Shown: piece after piece, positions 1 through 11,503 of the stretch
Layout: every line of letters begins with the position of its first letter
Position numbering within the stretch: position 1 is the stretch's first letter
Source of the DNA: Varroa destructor
Taxonomy: Eukaryota > Arthropoda > Arachnida > Mesostigmata > Varroidae
Reading direction: 5' to 3'
Assembly (NCBI RefSeq): GCF_002443255.2
Contig: NW_019211456.1
Span: forward strand, 20,383,557 to 20,447,556
Length of the DNA stretch: 64,000 bases
Made by a program: the position numbers and the translations under genes
The notes under the pieces: generated by a model
Database searches by the model: none
What the model was told of the DNA's origin: nothing
What the model saw: the letters and a program-made list of their open reading frames with translations, nothing else

Positions 1-1689
1 ACATGGTCTTCCGAAACCAGCTTCCGAAAGAAATGCACATACAAGCTTTGCCGTTCCTCGTAAAACACCTCAGGAACCCGAATTTTATTGTTCATACATA
101 CGCCGCGGCTGCTATCGAGAAGATGTTTACTTTGAGGGTAACTCAAGCAGTGTCGGGAAGCGATGTGACATTAATATCCACACAAGACGTCAAACCGGAA
201 CTTGAGATGCTTTTGAACAATTTGTTTGCAGTTATGGAGTTGCCCTGCTCAGCTGAAAATGAGTACGTAATGAAGTCAGTTATGAGGACGTTCAGCTTGT
301 CCAGAGCTGATGTCATTCCTTATCTCAATGCCCTGTTGCACGCTCTAACAAAGAAACTAATGTTGGTTAGCAAAAATCCGTCAAAGCCCCACTTCAACCA
401 TTATCTGTTCGAAACACTATGTCTATCTGTGAAAATTGTTTGCCAGAATGACAGGACAAAAGTCAGCGATTTCGAGACAGTGTTCTTCCCCGTCTTCCAG
501 GAGTTGTTAACACAGGATGTGCAAGAATTCGTTCCCTATGTTTTCCAACTACTCAGCATGATGCTCGAGTACCATCAGGTAAGAGTAAACGAGGCAAAGT
601 ATGTAAGATTGTGTTCGTTTGTCCACTTAATGATAATGCAGCTAGATAAATATGTACATATATTATAATTTAATGCTCAGGCTTGTCTGTAAATGTTTGT
701 ATAACGTAAAATTGTTATATCATGGTCGAAATTAGGGCTAACTTATTGTCGAACATTAAAGTATTAACAGTATTAATCGAATGTGTCGTTGCTTGTTGAA
801 TAAATAGGGTGCTGCACCTGAATCGTACATGGGAATGTTCCCGTGCCTACTGACGCCGATTCTCTGGGAACGCCAAGGCAATATTCAGCCGTTGGTTCGT
901 CTAATTCAGGCGTTCATCGAACGAAGCTCGGCTCAGATTATCGCAATGGAAAAGTTGAACGCCGTTCTCGGAGTATTCCAAAAATTGATTGCTTCGAAAA
1001 ACAACGATCATCATGGGTTTCACATTGTGCAAAGTCTAGTCGAACATATGGAGCCGTCTCATTTGCAGCCGTTCATCAAGCAGGTTTTTATCCTGTTGTT
1101 CCAGCGTCTGACCAGTTCGAAGACAACTAAATTAGTTAAGGGGCTGCTGGTATTCTTTAATTTGTTTGCCGTCAAATACGGACCTGTGGCGTTGCAGACT
1201 ACAGTCGACGAACTCCAACCACAATTGTTCGGTATGGTACTGGAAAAGCTCTACATTGCCGAAGTGCAACGGGTCAGCGGTCAAATCGAGCGAAAGATCT
1301 GTGCCGTCGGCATTGTCAAGATTCTTTGTGAGCTGCCTGCAATGGTTTCGACGTACGGAGCATTCTGGCCGCAGCTGCTAGAAGCCCTTGTCAAGCTGTT
1401 AGAAGCACCAGAGGACACAACTATTCCGGAAAATGAACATTTTGTTGAGGTCGATGATTCCAGCGGATACCAGGCTGCGTATTCACAGTTGCAATTTGCC
1501 AACAAACCACCCATTGATCCTCTAGCGCATATTCAGGAACCGCGACTGTTGTTAGTGGAAGGATTGAGTGCTCTGTCGCTAAGTGCCGGCCAGGGACGCC
1601 TACCTATGATGATCCAGACTGGCCTGACACCCGCGGCTGGTCAGTATGTTCAACGCTACTTGGAAACGGCCGGAGTGACTTTACTGTAA
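1..1689 (+). CDS. CSE1L: Exportin-2 (CSE1L/CAS), C-terminal half, 5' truncated by window edge
   Basis: Exportin-2 is the importin-beta family export receptor that returns importin-alpha from nucleus to cytoplasm with RanGTP. Two exons are visible: 1..578 (first two bases complete a codon begun outside the window) and 808..1689, joined in phase 0 (donor after CAG, acceptor taaatag). They encode 485 residues plus TAA, matching in length and order the last half of the roughly 970-residue family protein. Diagnostic stretches include SKNPSKPHFNHY, DVQEF.PYVFQ, LGVFQKLIASK, ILLFQRL..SKTTK, FGMVLEK and the C-terminal CAS/CSE domain ending SVTLL-like (GVTLL). The ATG at position 3 is an internal Met, not the start. 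Codon use and reading frame are intact. The N-terminal Ran-binding HEAT repeats lie upstream of the window. The identification is from recalled family sequence and is very secure. Confidence 0.97.
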
Positions 1690-2033
1690 AAACTAAATAC
1701 GTCCGTGAAGCTCAGAGTTATTTCGTGTCATTCGGACTCACATATCGTTGTACCGGCGACCGTTAAGTTTCAACCGGCATTCCTATCGCAGATCATGGGT
1801 AACGTAGCTGGATTGACATTCCCTGTTAGAATTTGGCCAACCCCGTGTGCACGTACATGGGAATATGCCTATGAAGTAACAGCTTTAGTGCTGTTTGCCG
1901 CGAACCAAGCATTCAGACAACAGTAAAAACCAATAGTAGCTTGAACGATTGTTTCGACGTGAGAAGATGTGATAATAATATAACCTAGAATGCGGTGTAT
2001 GTATGTGTGGTATGCCTGAGTGTGTATAACAGA

Positions 2034-2039
2034 AATAAA
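2034..2039 (+). other. Candidate poly(A) signal of CSE1L
   Basis: A canonical AATAAA lies about 345 bases after the CSE1L stop codon on the same strand, followed by a TG-rich stretch. It is the first AATAAA after the stop; others occur further on near 2880, so the true cleavage site is not fixed by sequence alone. Confidence 0.5.
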
Positions 2040-4331
2040 TGTTAATACTGTTTTGAACATGCTCTGTATCATCTGGCCTAAAAATCTTACCTAAAAGTCT
2101 TGCCTAAAAGTCCGCGGATTACACATGCATATATGCCAAGGTCAATGTCAGTTGAAATCAGCGGTGTAACGGTTCCCAGAACGACGATGCTGATGATGGT
2201 TACTACACTAGTTGAAAACTGTCGTAAACGATGTTGTTGGGTTGTTCGACTAATCGATAAAAATGGCTACGAAGAAATTAGTGAGAATGTGTGATAGTTT
2301 TGAATTAACGTCGACCGGAACATTATGATTGGTTGTTGATGAAAGACGTTAAGTAAGCGAATGTTGCTGTTATAGATGTGTGAGCGCCTCTTCGTTGCGG
2401 AGTGAGAAACAGTATCTAGATTACTGTAATCAGGATGACCGCACGAGGAGCCATGCTGGTATATGGAAGCCTTGGTTCACATTTACGAAAGGAAAATCAT
2501 TGAGCAAAATATATATATATATATATATATACGACGATATTATTAAGCAAAACCTTCATAGTAACAACGTAATATAGGAAAACAATTAGTCCTTAATATG
2601 CCCTTATGTGTGAAAGTTTGTTTACCGGCCGTGAAAACGTTTTTTAGGATATTTAAACAAGTAGCCCGTGTAAAATAATTGCTATATATACGCAGGTAAA
2701 TGAGTGTTTTGGGAATTTCGTTACATGACGACAACATTGCCGTATTGGTAACACGGTCTAAGATTTTCGAAAAATATGTGTAACAAATTTGAAAATACGG
2801 ATTGGTTTTTATTGCTCTTTAAAGGCAGAACTTAAAATGTTAATGAAACAATACGGTGAAAGAAATGCGTTTGTGAAATAAATAAAAGCGCACGCATTCA
2901 TTAAAGCCGTACAAACTCGGTTGAATTTGTTATTGAATCGTTTGTTTATTACAATCCTGCTTAGAAAATGTATTTTTATGTGAAGGTATTTAGTTACTTC
3001 TACCTATTATCAAAATGGTAACTTGTATTAGGATATAAGTAGTTGTTGTGTGGTCGAAACATTAGGATTTTCTCTTTATTTAAAGCTTCTCCCATAACTG
3101 TATACTATGCATTTTATGGTTCAAAAAAACGAAGCGTTACACTATCATTATATTAGCATGACATAGTCAATATTTTATTATCAAACAAAAAACTACATGA
3201 TTGGCGTACGCGCAGAGCATTGTAATTAACAATCCTAGCCAAAAGATAATTTCTTGTATATAGGTGGCTCATAATAGCATGCAGGTATGCAAGACATGTA
3301 GAGGAGACGACATGAATACATTTCTAGTCTCAAAATTACCTAATAGGAACAACAGTGTACGGAGAATAGAGCAAAGTGTATAAGTCTTATTTTTAGAATA
3401 AGTCTGCAAGATTTACTTGCCAATGATTCATTTAACTGTAGTGGACTGAAGGTCGATATGATGCAGGTAAATAATAAAAGGCGTTAACATGATGGCAAAC
3501 TGCTATCGTCAATATTCGGTAATTTTATGTAATGTGTGTCAATACTACGATAAATAGAACTCGTTAAATGTGGGAGCTTATGAAACTCCTATAATTCATG
3601 AATTGGCATATGCATAATAAACCAATGTTGTTAGTAGTAATAATATAGATAGGCTATGGATTTCACTGAAGTTAAAATTATCTTAACGCAGAGAAATTTA
3701 ACAGTATAGAAACAACGCTTCGCTATGGTTTTACAATTTAATACTCTCAATCGCAGTCATTTCTGTTGACTTGTTTAGCTTTTTGGATTATTTCAGGCTG
3801 CTTATTGTATTATACGCGAAATATTTTTCCTACTGTCAATTAGAATATCAACTTCGTCTTTAGCACTGTTCCATATGGGTAAAGTCTATCAATAACTTGC
3901 GAGAAAATAAACCTTTAGAAATCTCAAATACACTTTTACCGAATAAATTGTAATCCAAGATAAAGTATCGATTTTAGGAACTCGATTTTTGATAATTGAT
4001 GCTTATGTTAAATCAATTAAGTTACCAACACTCAAATATCTGAAATACATTTATAATAACTATACGTAATCAACTTGATATGCTATTATATTATGCATAT
4101 GACGGCTTTACAGGGCGGTTCATAGAATTGTTTAGACCTAGCGACCGGTTAAAGCATCTATTCCTTCGGATTGGTATGAATAAATACTTACTGGCTTCTT
4201 TGTAGTTTGTATCAATCCATAATCTGTGTTCCTTCCCATTCTCCTTTATAACGATTTGTAATACTAGATCCACTTATCTCACGTTTTTCGACGTTTATCT
4301 ATTCATTCTAGGAACTTCCTTTGTGGCAGAG
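2040..4331. other. Intergenic, no gene seen
   Basis: AT-rich sequence with only short open frames. It holds a simple (AT)n tract at about 2509-2531 and further AATAAA-like motifs near 2880. It separates the 3' end of CSE1L from the start codon of the DM4/DM12-like gene; the proximal part may be 3' UTR and the distal part the promoter of the next gene. No distinct promoter motif is claimed. Confidence 0.6.
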
Positions 4332-5538
4332 ATGCAGCAAATTCTGGTAACGTTAGCTACAGGTTGCTTTTGGATGGCAGCAACAGCTTTGAAGTTGCAG
4401 GAAAACAGCGTGCCCACCAATTTTGTATCGAAACACAGACATATGCAGCACATGAACGGGATTAGACGCCCCTCCGAAATCCGGTCTCTGATCGCCTGTG
4501 AGTTTAACTTATATATTCTTAAATGTCTTCTGATTAACGATCGTTGTAACATGATAATAGACATTTGTCTGATAGCCAGATGTTTTTAGAAAGAAATAAG
4601 TGATTAACTTACCTAACCCAATAGCGGTAAACTACCTAGTGAATATATCAGTCAAGCATACCCTACGCAATGCTATTGATATCCCCTAATTTTAATCACC
4701 TCTATTTCCCATTGCCTTCTTCGATGCATGAGTTGAACATTAAATTAATACATTTGCGTATTGTGAATATGCGGTATTTCACTAATTATATACTTTTTTC
4801 TTCCAATTTGGGTAACAGCTTTGATTGGCCCTAAGGGTGGAAGCAATGGTGCGCCGTTTAGAAGCGTCTCGTCCCGCCTCGATTACCAGGAGTGTTTAAA
4901 AAGGTCGATATGCGAGGCTCACCACGACCGCATGAAGTTTGGCGTAATCGGTTTAGCAATGCAGTTGATCTTTCCGTAAGTGTTCGAAGCCAGCTGAACC
5001 GATTATATATATGAAGCGTATTATTACTAAACTGAGCCTTAAAAAGTATGCCATCAGTATAGACGATTGCGATCGGGGTTAGAGAGGGGCCAAGGAAATT
5101 TTTTGCCAATAGAACATTATGCTCAACCTCGAAGCGTTTTAGCTCTAAGCTGTGCAACAAAATTTTAGTTATCTTTTCGAAAAATTCCTCCAGCACTTAT
5201 ACCTGTTTCATAATGAGGGGCGGTGGCGATTGATCTCGGCATATCCGCATTGTGTTCACTTGTTTATGTTGTTGAACGATTTCGTGTCCATCAATTTCAG
5301 CCCATTTGATCGGAATATCTTTGGCTCGCGAATTCGTCGGCCATTTGCATTGGCCGCACAGTACGGTGCTTCGCGCCGAGCCGACTGCAGTTCACAGTAC
5401 GACGGCTGTGTCATCTCTTGGCTAAAGGTGATGCAAAAGACTGTTGATTACATAATGGTGAAAAGAGACAACCGAGGGTCGGCTACCGTGCATGAGGCGC
5501 TTCGCAGCAGAGGTGCGACGTCGGAACGCAAACTATAA
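4332..5538 (+). CDS. Secreted DM4/DM12-like protein, three exons
   Basis: Exons 4332..4497, 4819..4975 and 5301..5538 join in consistent phases (1, 2) with GT..AG borders and give a 186-residue protein ending in TAA. Residues 1-22 (MQQILVTLATGCFW...) look like a cleavable signal peptide, which supports this ATG, although an upstream exon cannot be excluded because an AG acceptor lies just before it. The core shows the DM4/DM12 pattern: SRLDYQECLKRSICEAHHDR (Cys81, Cys87), a hydrophobic QLIFPP, then Tyr-rich sequence ending ADCSSQYDGC (Cys137, Cys144). The family is an arthropod set of small secreted proteins with four conserved cysteines and no established function that I know of. The N-terminal part (residues 23-55) is not recognised. 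Assignment rests on the cysteine pattern, not on an alignment. Confidence 0.75.
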
Positions 5539-5809
5539 CTTTCTTTAACGCAGCGGTTGTTACCACGGTGTCTAGCGTAAATGTATCTGATACGGCTTAC
5601 TGTCGAAATCAATTACCATTATGAGATGACTATATCCGTTTAGTCTCTGCATACACGTACCTTCAAGAAGACTACGTGAGATCTTAAACAATCTTACACG
5701 AAGGTTTACAATTGTAAACTATGAATTAATAAGGGAAGGAGTCCAAAAAGGTATTTAAACGCGAAGCTATTACCTTTTGTAAGTAACATCTGCTTTGAAA
5801 TTGTATAGC

Positions 5810-5815
5810 AATAAA
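5810..5815 (+). other. Candidate poly(A) signal of the DM4/DM12-like gene
   Basis: AATAAA about 270 bases after the TAA of the DM4/DM12-like gene, on the same strand, in otherwise non-coding AT-rich DNA. Confidence 0.4.
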
Positions 5816-6135
5816 TACATAAACATAACTAAAAATATGAATACGACTTTCTATCGACGCATACGCATACGTTTTCAGTAACATAAATCTTTTTATATTC
5901 ATCACTTGATGTGCCACATCTTATATAAGACTTGCCTGTAGCGTCAGTTCTTAGTTGAACAAAAGTTTTATTCGACAGATGCTTCGTTTTCATTTACTAA
6001 AATCAAATCTGGTTATTATAGTACAGATCTTAATGTACTGATTTACACTGTTTATTTTTAAGACGGCACTATGGAGTCTTGGCACTTTTGGATTTTTTGT
6101 TCTCTCCTGCCGAAGCATTGATGGAAACGAAAATA

Positions 6136-6280
6136 TCAGTAACTTCTTACTAATTANNNNNNNNNNNNNNNNNNNNNNNNNNNNNNNNNNNNNNNNNNNN
6201 NNNNNNNNNNNNNNNNNNNNNNNNNNNNNNNNNNNNNNNNNNNNNNNNNNNNNNNNTATATTATAGTAAGAAGTTACTGA
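6136..6280. repeat. 17-bp inverted repeat flanking the assembly gap
   Basis: tcagtaacttcttacta at 6136-6152 is the exact reverse complement of 6264-6280. The two arms lie 4 and 7 bases from the edges of the run of N. The arrangement fits the terminal arms of a foldback or palindromic element whose centre could not be assembled. Confidence 0.7.
6157..6256. other. Assembly gap (100 N)
   Basis: Exactly 100 unknown bases, the conventional size for a gap of unknown length, so the real missing sequence may be shorter or longer. Confidence 0.99.
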
Positions 6281-7210
6281 GTCATTTTAGTTAGAGAATA
6301 GAAAAACAAAACTATATTGTAGTGCTGACGGACACACCTACCGCGGCACTTTACTGCAGTTTACATTAAGCTCTAAATTAAATTAATCTTGACAAAGATT
6401 TCTATAAACGATCCAGCAATTATCTCTGGGGAGATATCCTATCACCAATTTTTTTGTAATTATGCCTGGTGCGGGTCGCCATCCCTACGTAGATGATTCA
6501 ATATGAATAAAAACAGACGCATACATTTTTCGCTGTATCGATAGCACGCGCTGTTTTTATCAGACTAAATGACTCTGGACATGATATCATTAAATGTCAC
6601 GTATACAAGAAAAAGCTCACAATTTTCGCAGAGAAGTTCAGAGAGATTTGATATTCTGAAATTGCACTTTCGACTTTTTAGGATAGCTTATAATAACTTC
6701 GGACTATTTGCATCTTACGTACTTGTTATTTATGTGTACTGAGAAGACGGAGATGCCATATTTGATATGAATTAAACAAAGGCTATTATTTAAAAAACTT
6801 TACCAAACATGTCACAGGTCCTTCATAGCCAAAGGAACCAAAAAATTCAGTTTTCTCAATAAATGATGCATTGAGGCATAATATAGGCCAATGATATGTA
6901 TCTATAAATTTTACAATGTTGATTTATGTATATGCAATCCATGTTAATATCATCTTTGTGTAGTTCGGTTTTCATGATTCAAATCTGTTAATTACAGTAG
7001 TTGCTAGCAGACACAATAAACTTGAGCGACTTTGACTTATGGTTTGATTGTCGAGAACTAATCAATGAATTCCGATTTTTGATTTACAATCAAAATCGAG
7101 AAAACTGTCGTGGTTGCTGTAGCTGTTTTGTATTAAAACGAAGTTATTCTTTACATAATATAAAATATTTAATTTTACTTTACTGCATACGTGCTGCAGT
7201 TGCCATACTG

Positions 7211-7337
7211 ATTCATAATATAAAAACACGTACACATACGAGTTGTAGTGCTGGTTAAATCATGCTGATCTAAGTATGCGAATGAATATCGATAAAATAT
7301 AAAAGCTCGTACGTATACGTGTTTTTATATTATGAAT
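7211..7337. repeat. Imperfect inverted repeat, 32-base arms
   Basis: Arms 7211-7242 and 7306-7337 are reverse complements at 30 of 32 positions, including the first 22 without a mismatch, with a 63-base spacer. The shared core attcataatataaaaacacg is AT-rich but not a simple repeat. A shorter copy of the cataatataaaa part occurs near 7155. This is typical of a small MITE or a foldback element, though no target-site duplication was identified. Confidence 0.6.
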
Positions 7338-9254
7338 AAGGAAGCACGTATGAACTAAAAATTATAACATTTTATATTACGTAAAAAACAACGTAAATAG
7401 TTAAAACTGCTATAGGAACTATGCAGAGCTTTTTTCTAGCTTTGTCACGAATATACAGTATTGGGCAGCTTGCAATAGATTCCATTTGCTAGTTAAATTT
7501 ACGGATCTGTGCGATGTTGATAACCTCTATTTTCTATTTTCCACTGATAGATACAACACATCTAACTATATATCACTAACGTAAAAAATACAACACTGGA
7601 TCAAAATTCGCCTCTTACATAAGTGCTAACATGGATCTCACAAAGGCCTGATATAGCATTTCGTCATGTGAGAATCTGCATCATCTCTTACTGAATCTTT
7701 ACGCTTCACAGTCGATAAGTTCTCTAAACGAAATTAAAGGGCATCTCAGTTTATGCTTTGTGTAATCGTTATGTTTTTAATAAATAATGCTTCACGTTTG
7801 ACCTCACTAATAGAACAAACAGCAGGTCACCGGCATAAAATACAACATATTTAAATTGTCAGTTTGCTTTATCAGCAACTACCAATTGTGAAAAGAGCAA
7901 TTATTTGGTCAAAAGAAAAATGATGTAGCTAAATGGCTGGATTTCCAGCTGGTTTCTCATACCATAGTGAGTTTTGTAACTGGCTGTCTAGTATATTGAG
8001 CCCCTTGCAGAGCTATAAATTAAGACCAAAGAAACTATTTATGGGAACATGTTATTGATCTAAATTTTGCCATTTTTTTATTGCATCATGTATCACATCG
8101 CTTGCCGATGGAATCGGTTTATCTCAATAGCCTAGCTATACTGACAGCACTATCTTTGCCTTTAATCTCGAGTTTCACTGAGTAGGTAATTACATGCATA
8201 ACAATACAACAGTGAATATGATATCCGGTAAGATAGAACTCTATTCAACGTGTGGAAAGAAAGTACAGAAAGTCCACCTAAACCTAAAGAAAGACTTCTC
8301 CCTCCAAGTCGCGTCCACTTTTTTATATATCATATTTTTGGACATTCTTCGCTTGCATGCCACCCTAGCACAACTATTAGAACCACTGATAAGTTATGTA
8401 TAAAAAAAAGCACTTTGTATTAAGGGAGTGCAAATTTTCACTTTTATGTATTGTTTAGTATTTTATGCCATAACAACTTTTTGTATAATAAACAATAACA
8501 TCATGCAACTTGCTGTTCCGAAGTTCTAATTAGAATATAACCCAATAGAATTCTATCACGAATGTTCCATTTGCCACAAATAGCATTGATTGTCATTTGA
8601 TTCGCTTAGCACACTGACATAGGTAAGAATACTAGGTGCTAAACATAAGACTATGAAACATACGGAACCACTTGACGCGCGTTGCTTGCAGTTTGGTGTA
8701 TTTTTTTTCGAACTCGAGTCTTCCGAAAGTTCAGAAGTTGCTGCCGCTGGAGGTCAAACCGTAACAAACATTATACAACATTTAACGAACACAATTAACG
8801 GACACTAAACAGCTATCGCATAGTCACATTATAAATGAATGGGGATTTAGAGCACAAGGTCCAACTGCCATTGAACACACAAGAAATAAAAGGATTCACC
8901 GATAATTTGGCAACAAACTGTAGTAATATATTGGAATTACATGTTGGTTAGAAATAACGTAGCGGACCAAATTGCACTTTTACAATTATTCACATTGTTA
9001 CTACGCTGACTATCAACAGTTTAGTATAATTACTTTACTTATTTTAACTTCTTAAATATTTATTTTACCCACTTTTTACCCATATTTATCTCGTATTTTT
9101 ATTATTGTACTGTTAGTGTATTATATAAATGTACTTCAGTCTTTGCAGATAAGCATCCACTATAAAAGCAGAATACATTATCAGCAAAACGTTATCGGCT
9201 ACAAATTTATTTTAACTTAATCGAAAGCGGACCGCAAGACACGTATAATATGTG

Positions 9255-9336
9255 ATATATATTATTATATATAATATTATATATATATATATAAATATAT
9301 ATAATATATAATTATATTATATATATAATAATAATA
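9255..9336. repeat. AT-only low-complexity tract
   Basis: About 82 bases composed only of A and T in alternating ATAT and ATTAT patterns, largely self-complementary. Microsatellite-like; no coding potential. Confidence 0.9.
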
Positions 9337-11076
9337 GGTACCACAGATAGTGCAAAGGATTTAACACTCGCACAGATACATTTGCAAACAAAATAGACAT
9401 CTTACGAGAAGACATACTACATATGGTAATGTGCTAGTGATAAAGGAAGAGTAGTACAAATCTCGTGGAAACTAATCAAAAACCAAAGCAAAATCAGGTC
9501 GGAGTTTATAAATCACATTGTATTAACTATTTGCGAAGACTGAACAATTGCGCGTATTATATGTACAAATAGTTGCTCGCGTGAAGAGGTTGACAAAGGG
9601 GTACTTGTAGGATGAACAGCTAACGAACTAAACAGTAGAGCGAATACAGCGAATGCACACCGGCAACAATTCTTGTGTTGGACTTTTCGGTTGATTCCGT
9701 GTCTTCCGCTAAGGATCCTTTGGCGGCAAATAGTTAAAGCATGGACTAGTATAATGCGGTCAACACATTGTACTGTTAATCGTTAATCGCTTTTCAAGGT
9801 TGTATTATAATCATTTGCTGCTCGCTGTCGCAAAAACCAAAGAATATGTCTATTATAGGAGGATTAGCATTCTTAAAAAGATACATTCACTTGGTTGACC
9901 CATAACTGACGCTTGACGCGTTAATAGCTAGTACATTATGGTTACTGTACTTTACTAAGGAAATTACTAACGCTCTAAGGTACTTTTTACGGGAAAAGTT
10001 TGATTTCGTATCAATCTAGAAAAAATGGCTGCTTGGCACTTTGGTTAGCAAGATTCTATGGTAAAAATAACTCTGTAGCTTCTTGAAAAGTGTTAGTTCG
10101 TTCACATTGTACTATAATGAAAAATTTTATTTGCGAGGTTTTCTATGGCCACTGCCAAACCGGTTTTCCAGTGATGCCATGATTGTTGTTCCGACCTTGC
10201 CGTTTACTAAAGCTATCGTCTATGCTCATGTGCATGGTACAAGATATATACGTTGCGTATACAAAGACAAAAAAAATCAAAACACTTAAGAATATCAAAT
10301 AATAACGAGGATGACTTTCATTGTTAGTGTCGCATGAGTACATAGAGCAAAAGCAGTAGTTTACATGTTCTAACAGGAGTATAAGAGGCGACACTAGGGA
10401 ACAAGGAATAGATGGATCTACTAATCAAAAAGCTATTAATGAAAGCGATTCATTAACTGAACCGTTTTTGGGTTCTACTAAAAAACTTTACTTTTTTTTG
10501 TAAGTAAACTTTTTTTTTGAATGGCTTGTTTTCCATACCGCGCTATATGGATTTGAACAGTAGTATTTTAATTCATCAGGTGCGTTTCAACCCTTTCAAA
10601 ATGATCCGGATCACGAAAATTTCATAAGGTCATATACTGTTGTTTTTTTACCTTAACTAATTTACACTGTTCTTGACTTTTCTAGGGCCTCTATATTGTG
10701 TTTCGCCACTGTTTTAAAGCGCTGAGTCGCAATCTGCTTTTCACTGGTGTCGGAAGCCTACTACTTATCTTATAGTTGTTTTGAGATCTAATTTTTTGTG
10801 CTTAGTATATATTCATGCACGTATAGGCAACTCGTGGCAGTGATGTGACAGTATATTTTTCCAAGTAGCCACTAAGGTGGTTAGGTAGGTACAATTTTGA
10901 CGTGACAAATCACGTGGTTCATGCTCATTCGCTACTGATTGTTATCCAGACTTTAGTTAATGGTTCATTATCAGAGCGGAGAAGTCGGTTTTGAAAAAAT
11001 TATGTATTTTTTCTTCTCGTTGCCCCGGGTGCGCATTTCCCATCTAGTGGATACTAAAATTATTGCCAGACACGCA

Positions 11077-11082
11077 TTTATT
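11077..11082 (-). other. Candidate poly(A) signal of the MFS gene
   Basis: TTTATT on the plus strand is AATAAA on the minus strand, about 420 bases beyond the stop codon of the minus-strand transporter gene. Confidence 0.35.
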
Positions 11083-11503
11083 TGTCGCATTATTTCATCG
11101 CATAAGAAAGTGCTATAAACGCATTCAGCTAAATTGTTTGTAATGCAGTAAACACAAAACAACGCAGAGAAGAAGCGTGTCAAGTTTTCAAGAAAACGGT
11201 TAAATAACATATACGGGTATTTAAAGTGAAAGATACCTGCTCATCGGTATTAACTCAAAACGGCTAAATCGTATTCGAAAATTGTCAGAACTATCCGTGT
11301 CAAATTCTATAAATAGAATTTCCAAGTCATCAACCAGCTAACTGGTTGGCCTAAATGATATAGCGAATCTCGGAGTATTGCACTTGTGCACAGATGTATT
11401 CGATACACAATATAGTTTTCAGTATTGAATCAGTACTGAATCAATGATACAAAAGTACAAACTTACCTGAGTACTTGCTTGCCTGATTGTTGCGTCCCAT
11501 AGA

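Larger units (their letters stand above)
5816..11076. other. Gene-poor intergenic region
   Basis: No recognisable coding exon on either strand; open frames are short and of biased composition. The region contains the assembly gap at 6157-6256 with an inverted repeat at its edges, an imperfect 32-base inverted repeat at 7211-7337, and a long AT-only tract at 9255-9336, each listed separately. Confidence 0.55.

Noticed and set aside
1281..1514. Minus-strand open frame inside CSE1L
   Set aside because: Shadow of the conserved exportin-2 exon on the other strand.
4858..5196. 112-codon minus-strand open frame
   Set aside because: It overlaps exon 2 of the DM4/DM12-like gene in antisense and continues into the intron; its composition is not protein-like beyond what the coding strand imposes.
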